Shown here: positions 6,733 through 12,086 of the stretch, piece after piece | How the letters are laid out: the number at the start of each line of letters is the position of its first letter | How positions within the stretch are numbered: the stretch's first letter is position 1 | DNA from: Deltaproteobacteria bacterium | GTDB taxonomy: Bacteria > Desulfobacterota > Syntrophia > Syntrophales > UBA2210 | NCBI GenBank assembly: GCA_019314085.1 | Contig: JAFCZZ010000018.1 | Location: 1 to 12,086 of the forward strand | Direction: 5' to 3' | DNA length: 12,086 nucleotides | Made by a program: the position numbers and the translations under genes | The notes under the pieces: generated by a model | The model's database searches: none | What the model saw: the letters and a program-made list of their open reading frames with translations, nothing else | Told to the model about the DNA's origin: nothing

Positions 6733-6783
6733 AAAAACAAAAAGGGCGAAGCCTTCACTCAAATGAGTTTCGACTTCGCCCTT
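6733..6783 (-). terminator. Rho-independent terminator between the DUF2292-like gene and the scaffold gene
   Basis: On the minus strand, AAGGGCGAAG (6783-6774) pairs perfectly with CTTCGCCCTT (6751-6742). An inner ACTCA/TGAGT helix lies near the loop. The 3' arm is followed at once by TTTGTTTTT (6741-6733). A GC-rich stem plus a U-tract is the classical intrinsic terminator. It stops or attenuates transcription arriving from the right-hand genes just before the scaffold and coat genes. Read on the plus strand there is no T-run after the hairpin, so it acts leftward only. Confidence 0.88.
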
Positions 6784-6848
6784 CGGTCTTTCCGATCAGA
6801 CGTAGTTTCTGCCTTACGCAGCGCTATTCAGTTGTTAAGGTGATCAGC
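6784..6848. other. Noncoding gap after the DUF2292-like gene
   Basis: This 65 nt stretch holds one copy of the bipartite element (6825-6847) and a small CTGC/GCAG hairpin near 6810-6822. It leads directly into the terminator. I see no tRNA and no convincing -35/-10 pair; the nearest is a weak TTAACA followed 16 nt later by TAAGGC on the minus strand, which I do not call as a promoter. Confidence 0.5.
6825..6847 (-). repeat. Copy A of a bipartite intergenic element
   Basis: On the minus strand this reads CTGATCACCT, TA, ACAACTGAATA. It begins one base after the TAG of the DUF2292-like gene. The same two blocks, with a seven-base spacer, are at 2156-2183. In both places the element sits at a gene's 3' end and upstream of a stem-loop. 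This is seen directly; the function is unknown. Confidence 0.7.
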
Positions 6849-7031
6849 CTATTGATTAAGCTGCTCGGACTCTTCCATGACTATGCGCACAGGCGTGCTG
6901 TCCGCAACATGTACCGTGATTTTACCATACGCCATACGGCGTATGGCTTGAAGTATCCTAGCTTCCCGTTTGTCAAGCTTTATACCATCAACGGTATATT
7001 CTGTCAAGCCCTCGGTCATAGCATCGGTCAT
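6849..7031 (-). CDS. DUF2292/YezD-like small protein, 60 aa
   Basis: The core KLDKREARILQAIRRMAYGK followed by ITVHVADSTPVRIVMEESEQL matches the pattern I associate with the DUF2292 (YezD) family: a short helix, an IR...YG turn, then two beta strands with a V.D...V.I pattern and a charged tail. These are 50-65 residue proteins of unknown biochemical role. The start is uncertain: ATG 7031 (used here, 4 nt after the upstream stop), ATG 7019 (56 aa), or TTG 7055 (68 aa, overlapping the upstream gene by 20 nt). None has a good Shine-Dalgarno, so expression probably depends on translational coupling to the large gene. It is the last gene before the terminator. Family membership is a reading of the sequence, not a search result. 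Confidence 0.7.
   Translation of the reverse strand: MTDAMTEGLTEYTVDGIKLDKREARILQAIRRMAYGKITVHVADSTPVRIVMEESEQLNQ
6925..6946. repeat. Intragenic inverted repeat, 9 bp arms
   Basis: CCATACGCC (6925-6933) and GGCGTATGG (6938-6946) are perfect inverted arms around ATAC, inside the DUF2292-like gene over the residues RRMAYGK. It could be an RNA hairpin or a coincidence of the Ala-Tyr-Gly codons. Nothing flanks it that indicates a terminator. Confidence 0.6.
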
Positions 7032-7036
7032 AGCAT
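7013..7036. repeat. Perfect 12-bp tandem duplication at a gene start
   Basis: CGGTCATAGCAT occurs twice back to back (7013-7024 and 7025-7036). On the minus strand each unit contains an ATG in the DUF2292-like frame (7031 and 7019), so the candidate start codon is duplicated. The outer unit touches the last base of the stop codon of the 1395-residue gene. Confidence 0.85.
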
Positions 7037-10000
7037 TAGTAATAGAACATATCAAGCGCTGCCTGGACTTCGGGGCGCATCATCCGCATCATCTTCTTCC
7101 GGCGGGCGATGATGAGCCTGTTGCGTATGATTATCTGGGGCCAACCCTCCGGCAATCGCATTAGCGCCTGCCTCTCCTCCGCTGCGGTCCGGTACCGCCT
7201 CAATCCCTCGGCGGCAGCCCTAATGTCGGGCGAATACTGCGACCATACCTCATCTTCGATCTCCCAATAGGGCTTCAGTATCTCCCTGGCCTCACGGAGA
7301 GCCCTCATGGCGGGGGGCTCATCCTTGCCTATCGCAAGGCGTTCCTGAATATACTGGTAGACCTCAGGACCATACTTTTGCCGGATCGCCTGCCTGCGCC
7401 TTTCCGCCTCATCATACTGATACAGCCCAAACTCATCGGTCAGATCATCCGAGTAGAGCAGGTCGCAGTACTCAGCATAGGCGATATCTTCAAGGTGCAT
7501 GTTGCTCTTATCAAGCGGGGCGTCAAAGAACTCCATCACCGACTTATAGCGGGGCTGGCTGTTGATGTGGTCCCGCATGGCCCTAGCCTGAGCGTATATC
7601 TCCCCGGACTTCTCCCTGAACTCCTTGAGCGTCATTTTCCCGGCCCGAACGGCTGCATCGGCCTTGCGCAACTCTGCAGCTGTAGAATCGTTTACCTGGG
7701 CCATCTCGTCCTTCCAGCTATACCAAGTCTGTTGCTTGACGCCGCCTGTAAGCGCAGCCCTCTCCTCGGCGTCCTTGGCAGCCTTGGCAAGGTCAGGGTA
7801 CAGCTCCTCCAACTGCCGGCGCTGGAGCATGTTGAGGGACTCCCAACCCGCACCGAAGGTCTCCTTGGCATACTCTTCCCGCAACTGGTCCCTATGCTGC
7901 CAGTGCGTTTTCTCGTAAGCCCTAAGCCCCATGAGTTCAGGGGGGATAACCCCCGCCGTCAGGCTATCGCCCTCAAGGAGGCTGGAAGATAGCCAGAAGG
8001 GCACGCCGCGACGAAGCACCTCTTCCTTAAGAAACGTGGGTACGTTGTCGATTGGTTCGCCCAGAAACGTTCGCCCGCTGATAATATCCGTGGCTGCACC
8101 GGACAGCGGACTCAGCCTGCCGCGTACGAACTTGGCGAACGGGTTGTCCCGCCACATATCTATCTCACGGGGATTGATCTTCAGGAAATCCTCGGGACTT
8201 GTGAGTGCCGTCCCGGCCAAGTTCGCCATGAATTTCACCATCGCCAGCTGCCCCGAGCCTATGCCGACGTTCGTGTTGCCGACACGCACCGTCATAAAGC
8301 CACCCTTGGTCGGGTTCAGTTGGGGCTCCTGCCCCAGCGCCATGCAGGCGGCCACATATAGCCCCGTCGCCCCCGCGGCCATGCTACCTAGCGTCATGAG
8401 GGCCTCTTTGCGCATCATGCCTGGGGTAAGCGCATACTTCCAAAGGGCGAACAAGGAGCGTGTATAGCGGGGGGCGAAGGCTATGAAGGCGGCCTCCGCG
8501 GCCCTCTGCCCCGCCGGGATACCAAGAAGGCGGCTGTCCATAGTGCCCGTCATGGCCCGCACGTAGCTGGCCACCTCCGAAGCCTTGACGGGGTCCAGAA
8601 GCCCATCCGCACCGACGGCGAGTTTGCGCAACGCCTTCCATGTTTCCACCTTCCCGACGGAAAGCGCACCGCTGAATGATGTCTCAAAGCGGCCAAGAGT
8701 AGGTATCTTTTGCAGTATGCCGCCTTCCCCGAGGGCTTCCACCATCTCCGCGGCCCGCGTGCCCACCTGAATGCCGTACTGGCTCATTTCCGAAATAACC
8801 TCACGGTTAGCGGCCTGCCATTGCTGGTACTTGATAGGGTGTATGAACATATCAAACTGAGCCTTGAAGGCCCTGGCCCAGGCTGCAGGATTCCTGAATG
8901 CCAGCGGGAGAAGATGTATTTGGGTAACGCCGAAGTCCATCGCGGACATCATCGTGCGTGATACGGCGACGCCCTTCTCCAACTTCTTCAGAAAGTCGGG
9001 TGCCATCTGCTCCCTAAACATCTGGTTTATGGCGTCACCGATCTCCGCCGGGTATATTTTGCTAGAGAAGCCGCCGCGTATCACCCTTGTTTCCCAACCC
9101 TCAGGCAGGGACGCTAGTTGCTTCTGGTACTGAAACTCCCGCGCCAGCGGCCCCAGCTCCTTCTTGGCCGCCTCCACCCTGCTCACAACGTCATCCCGAA
9201 TACCCTTGAGGGCCTCTAACTGAGCCTTCCGGGCCTGACGCTCCGCTGCCCTAGCGGCCTTCTGTTGCTCCAGGGACATCTCCTTGATGGGTTTAAGCCG
9301 CGGCATCCGCCCTATCTGCCATTCACCGGCATTCTCGTAAATCTCCGTCAGCAACTTGAGTGACTGCTCGTTGCTGAGATTCATCTGCTTGATCGCAGAT
9401 GTTATATCGGACAACTTTATCTCAGGAGTCACCCCTTTGCCCGCCAACCTCTTTGCCTGCGCCGCCTTCACGGCCTCCATGAAGTTGTCTTTGCTCATTC
9501 TGGTAACCTGTGCCGCCTCTTTCCCCATGCGCCCTACTGCCTCGACACCCTCTTTGCCGACCTGCTTCCATCCGGCTTCAGCGGTCGCCAGTCTGTCCCA
9601 TGTCTCTTTGTTGATGGCCTTGAGAGCCCTGGAGAGCTTGGGGATGGGCATGGTGAGGGTCTCCCTCAGGCGTTTGGCTATGTCGGGCATTTCCCTCTCG
9701 ATCATTGCCAGCGTGGCACCCGCCAGTTTCTTTTGCTGTACGGCATCCTGGACGGCCCGCTGTATCTTCTTCCCCTGGCTGACCTTGAGCCCCGCCGCTT
9801 TGGTTGCTTCCCGTAGCTCCTGGTCCATCCTCTCCAGCGGGGTCAGCTTGTAGCCTGCCGCCCTTGCCATAGCGTCCACATGCTCCTGCAACTCCTTCTC
9901 GGCTATCTCGAAGTGACTCTCCCTAAGCCATCGCTCCAACGACTCGGTCGGTGTATCGTAGATTACGCCGTGCCTCAGCCCTTCTTCCTGGGTCTTGTAG

Positions 10001-11223
10001 AACTGAGGCTTGTTTATCATCCGCCCCTTGAGTCGCGTGACTTCCTTCGCGCCCGGGGGTACGGGGGCACCTTCTGCAAGCGGGACTCTCTCCCCGCTGG
10101 GGAACTCCGCCATACGACGCCCTGCCGCAGATCGTGGAGCGTAGAGTTCATCCTCAAGTAGGCGGCCTGTACGCAGCCCCAATTCCTTTCGGATGCCCAT
10201 CATCTCATCCTTTACCTTGTGGAAAAGCTCCACGTAAGCCTCTTGTGCTGGATCAAGTTTGTACCTTGACGGGTTTCGCAGAATATCGTTGATGGCAAGG
10301 CTTGCTCCGGGCTCCTTCGGTGTGACAAGGGTGGCCCTCATATCAGCGCCATAGCCGAACAGCTTGTGCGCTTCCATGGCCCTGAGCTCGGCTGTCGCGG
10401 CATTGGCCAGACTTTCCGCCTCCACCTTCTGATGCACATGTCCTATGAGCATCTTCTTCATGTCGGTATCGGCAAGTGCCGCCCTGTCTATGAGACCGGC
10501 GATCTTGCGCCCAGCGGGGTTCCTGGCGGCCCACTGAAGGGCGCGCTGCTCGACGTCCCGGGGGAACTCCGTCTGAAGGTGCTGAAGCAACGGCCTTTGC
10601 AGCTTGACATAATCCGCACCCTTTATCTCGGCCAGCTTCTCCGAGAAGGTGCTGATCTCCCTTCCCGCCATCGAGACTTCAGGTACTCCCCTTCGGGGCT
10701 TCATGCCCAGAAGTCCGGCTGTAGGTTTGACCGCCTTGAGCGTCTTGCCTACAGCCCTTGCGGGCAGCGTCTCCATCGCGGTTATGCCCTTACCTGCGGC
10801 TGTGACGCCCCTGCCCAATCCCTTGAGGCCGACCCCTCCAAGGGCCTTCCCGGCCAGCCCTACAGCGCCGCCTATGGGTATGAAGTAGACAGGGTTGGTA
10901 AGCTCAGTAATACCTTTGACGAACTTCGGGGATTGCCATGCTTCATACTCGGCCTTCTCCCGCTCCAGCCACCCCATGCCCTCTGTACCGGGAATGGAAG
11001 GGCTGAACGGTGCCGTGAGCGCCGCATACCAGGGCTTGCCCACCTTCTCCTCGATGAACTCCATCCCCTTTAGGGCGTGGCCCAGCACGGGTTTGTCATA
11101 TGCCCATGCAAAGGGCTTTTGCCACCATGAGAGGTAGGGCTCCTCGGTTGGAGCAGCCCTACCCCCCTTACCTTCGCCTCCGGGGCGAAACTGCTCCATG
11201 TACTGCAGAAAATTGTCGGGCAT
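7036..11223 (-). CDS. Giant putative internal/ejected virion protein, 1395 aa
   Basis: The ATG at 11223 immediately follows the previous gene's TAG; the ribosome site is weak. Residues 1-100 are Trp/Pro-rich (YLSWWQKPFAWAYDKP, 30-45). Residues 109-150 are a Gly/Ala-rich hydrophobic stretch that could enter membrane. Residues 180-700 are mainly helical and highly charged, with coiled-coil-like segments near 430-500 and 650-700. Residues 740-1060 form the most distinctive block: a helical segment with FAPRYTRSLFALWKYAL (916-932), a short hydrophobic helix LGSMAAGATGLYVAACMALG (945-964), and FVRGRLSPLSG...ISGRTFLGEPI (1032-1058). This block resembles a domain seen in very large phage polyvalent or ejection proteins (LPD-type, possibly LPD38). 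Residues 1100-1395 are helical and end in a basic tail. There is no peptidoglycan hydrolase or ADP-ribosyltransferase motif. It is likely carried in the head and injected; this is inference. Confidence 0.88.
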   Translation of the reverse strand: MPDNFLQYMEQFRPGGEGKGGRAAPTEEPYLSWWQKPFAWAYDKPVLGHALKGMEFIEEKVGKPWYAALTAPFSPSIPGTEGMGWLEREKAEYEAWQSPKFVKGITELTNPVYFIPIGGAVGLAGKALGGVGLKGLGRGVTAAGKGITAMETLPARAVGKTLKAVKPTAGLLGMKPRRGVPEVSMAGREISTFSEKLAEIKGADYVKLQRPLLQHLQTEFPRDVEQRALQWAARNPAGRKIAGLIDRAALADTDMKKMLIGHVHQKVEAESLANAATAELRAMEAHKLFGYGADMRATLVTPKEPGASLAINDILRNPSRYKLDPAQEAYVELFHKVKDEMMGIRKELGLRTGRLLEDELYAPRSAAGRRMAEFPSGERVPLAEGAPVPPGAKEVTRLKGRMINKPQFYKTQEEGLRHGVIYDTPTESLERWLRESHFEIAEKELQEHVDAMARAAGYKLTPLERMDQELREATKAAGLKVSQGKKIQRAVQDAVQQKKLAGATLAMIEREMPDIAKRLRETLTMPIPKLSRALKAINKETWDRLATAEAGWKQVGKEGVEAVGRMGKEAAQVTRMSKDNFMEAVKAAQAKRLAGKGVTPEIKLSDITSAIKQMNLSNEQSLKLLTEIYENAGEWQIGRMPRLKPIKEMSLEQQKAARAAERQARKAQLEALKGIRDDVVSRVEAAKKELGPLAREFQYQKQLASLPEGWETRVIRGGFSSKIYPAEIGDAINQMFREQMAPDFLKKLEKGVAVSRTMMSAMDFGVTQIHLLPLAFRNPAAWARAFKAQFDMFIHPIKYQQWQAANREVISEMSQYGIQVGTRAAEMVEALGEGGILQKIPTLGRFETSFSGALSVGKVETWKALRKLAVGADGLLDPVKASEVASYVRAMTGTMDSRLLGIPAGQRAAEAAFIAFAPRYTRSLFALWKYALTPGMMRKEALMTLGSMAAGATGLYVAACMALGQEPQLNPTKGGFMTVRVGNTNVGIGSGQLAMVKFMANLAGTALTSPEDFLKINPREIDMWRDNPFAKFVRGRLSPLSGAATDIISGRTFLGEPIDNVPTFLKEEVLRRGVPFWLSSSLLEGDSLTAGVIPPELMGLRAYEKTHWQHRDQLREEYAKETFGAGWESLNMLQRRQLEELYPDLAKAAKDAEERAALTGGVKQQTWYSWKDEMAQVNDSTAAELRKADAAVRAGKMTLKEFREKSGEIYAQARAMRDHINSQPRYKSVMEFFDAPLDKSNMHLEDIAYAEYCDLLYSDDLTDEFGLYQYDEAERRRQAIRQKYGPEVYQYIQERLAIGKDEPPAMRALREAREILKPYWEIEDEVWSQYSPDIRAAAEGLRRYRTAAEERQALMRLPEGWPQIIIRNRLIIARRKKMMRMMRPEVQAALDMFYY

Positions 11224-12086
11224 CTAGCGCCTACTCAGTTGTCCGCCGTATCCACTGGGCGGACCGACTTTCCGTGTCTGCTTCCACCAATCCTCGAATG
11301 TGGTCCCGGAGGCGGGTGATTCCAGCCATCCTCGTACCTGCTGCTGCTCTCTGCCGCTGAGGCTTCCCCATTCACCCAAGGACGGCGTACCGGTTTTGTA
11401 CGTAGCCGAAGGTGATAGCTCCCAGGCCGGTTGTCCGGGCTCCAATCCCTGAACCATTCCGGCAACCGCTTCGGGCACGTAGCCCGTGTACTGTCTTTGC
11501 TCCTTGGGGAGTGCGGCGTTAATCATGGCTACGGTATACCAGTTATAGGGATTCATCGCCCACTGCTGCTGTGCCATGAGATCCTGCATGGCCATACCCT
11601 GCTTCACCCATTCGCGCCGGTTGGGGTCCCAGACCCATTCCTTTCCCCATCCCGCAAGTTCGGTAGGCCGCGGCCCCCGCTCTATGGGGACGGGTATCCA
11701 AAACATGCCATCGCTCGATATCCCCCATTCATAGCCCTCAGGTGGAGGCTCAGCAGGCTTGGGGCCGGGGGATATCGTTGTTTGCTGCTCCTCTTCTTCG
11801 GCTTCCGGTTCCTCCCCCGCCTGATCCTTGGCCTTTGCCTCGGCGTAGTAATCCGTCAACTCCTGCGTAAGCTGGGCAGGCGTTTTCCCCTCTGTCTCGA
11901 TACCTGCTAGACGGCAGGCCTCCAGAAGGTAACTCCAGTTCATAAGCCCTACGGTCTGTTTCGCCTCTTGCTCTATATCCTCCGGGCTCGGCATAGCACT
12001 CTCGTACAACTTCTGGAGTTGAGCGTTACTCAGCCACATCAGTTCGGTCCAACTCCAGTTGCCCGTCCTGTAGAGCTCATCAATCA
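11224..12086 (-). CDS. Pro/Trp-rich structural-module protein, 5' end possibly beyond the right edge
   Basis: An ATG at 12039 would give 271 residues, but it has no Shine-Dalgarno and the frame stays open for 15 further codons to the window edge (IDELYRTGNWSWTEL), without another ATG or GTG. I therefore mark the gene as probably cut by the edge. Numbered from that ATG, residues 1-70 are helical (QLQKLYESAMPSPEDIEQEAK, LTQELTDYYAEAKAK). Residues 75-100 are an acidic then Pro-rich linker. Residues 101-145 hold two Trp-centred repeats, EGYEWGISSDGMFWIPVP and GKEWVWDPNRREWVKQ. The rest is Gln/Trp-rich and ends QLSRR. No enzyme motif is seen. Just ahead of the giant gene and the head module, it may be the C-terminal part of a portal-associated or internal protein; I do not recognise the family. 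Confidence 0.75.
   Translation of the reverse strand, partial: IDELYRTGNWSWTELMWLSNAQLQKLYESAMPSPEDIEQEAKQTVGLMNWSYLLEACRLAGIETEGKTPAQLTQELTDYYAEAKAKDQAGEEPEAEEEEQQTTISPGPKPAEPPPEGYEWGISSDGMFWIPVPIERGPRPTELAGWGKEWVWDPNRREWVKQGMAMQDLMAQQQWAMNPYNWYTVAMINAALPKEQRQYTGYVPEAVAGMVQGLEPGQPAWELSPSATYKTGTPSLGEWGSLSGREQQQVRGWLESPASGTTFEDWWKQTRKVGPPSGYGGQLSRR

Noticed and set aside
6706..6762. N-terminal extension of the scaffold gene to an ATG at 6762
   Set aside because: It would begin in the loop of the intrinsic terminator and translate its 3' arm and U-tract; the ATG at 6705 has a strong ribosome site directly upstream.
6784..6848. Possible tRNA or promoter in the gap before the terminator
   Set aside because: No cloverleaf, T-loop or anticodon stem could be drawn, and the best -35/-10-like pair is too weak to call.
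9356..9853. Plus-strand frame of 165 codons inside the giant gene
   Set aside because: It is a shadow of the helical region of the 1395-residue protein; Ser/Ala/Leu runs arise from the complementary codons.
7036..11223. Peptidoglycan hydrolase, MuF or toxin domain in the giant protein
   Set aside because: I looked for lysozyme/transglycosylase, NlpC/P60, HEXXH protease and ADP-ribosyltransferase patterns and saw none that were convincing.
1..12086. CRISPR array, insertion sequence or attachment site
   Set aside because: No regularly spaced direct repeats, no transposase-like frame with terminal inverted repeats, and no tRNA-associated duplication are visible.

Overview
This window reads as part of the virion-structure module of an uncultivated tailed double-stranded DNA phage or prophage (Caudoviricetes-like). 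Every credible gene lies on the minus strand, so transcription runs from the right edge (12086) to the left edge (1). Genes are packed end to end, often touching or overlapping, and most have purine-rich Shine-Dalgarno sequences. The host is therefore probably a bacterium. GC content is moderately high by eye, with frequent AGG and ATA codons, but this does not identify the host. No integrase, terminase, portal, lysis, replication, tRNA or CRISPR feature is visible. Terminase and portal would be expected just beyond the right edge.

In transcription order, the right part holds a Pro/Trp-rich protein cut by the edge (11224-12086). Next is a 1395-residue protein (7036-11223) that takes about a third of the window. 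It resembles the very large phage proteins presumed to be packaged in the head and injected with the DNA. A short DUF2292/YezD-like gene follows (6849-7031), and then a clear rho-independent terminator (6733-6783).

The head module comes after the terminator: a coiled-coil scaffolding protein (5947-6705), a zinc-ribbon protein (5590-5946), a small Lys-rich protein of unknown role (5214-5639) and the HK97-fold major capsid protein (4341-5198).

The left part is a run of beta-rich virion proteins: a probable jelly-roll protein (3558-4328), two tandem paralogues (2885-3538 and 2172-2861), a 130-residue protein (1710-2102), a 162-residue protein (1222-1710) and a large fibre/adhesin-like protein (1-1220). 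The last has no stop codon inside the window.

Together these would build the capsid (scaffold plus coat), decorate it or form tail and fibre parts, and supply a large internal or ejected protein. Three non-coding features deserve attention: the terminator between the early structural genes and the head genes, a GC-rich hairpin at 2121-2153, and a bipartite 10 + 11 nt sequence found next to both hairpins. I see no complete new defence or mobile system. The best candidates for novelty are the 1395-residue protein, the paralogous pair and the repeated intergenic element.
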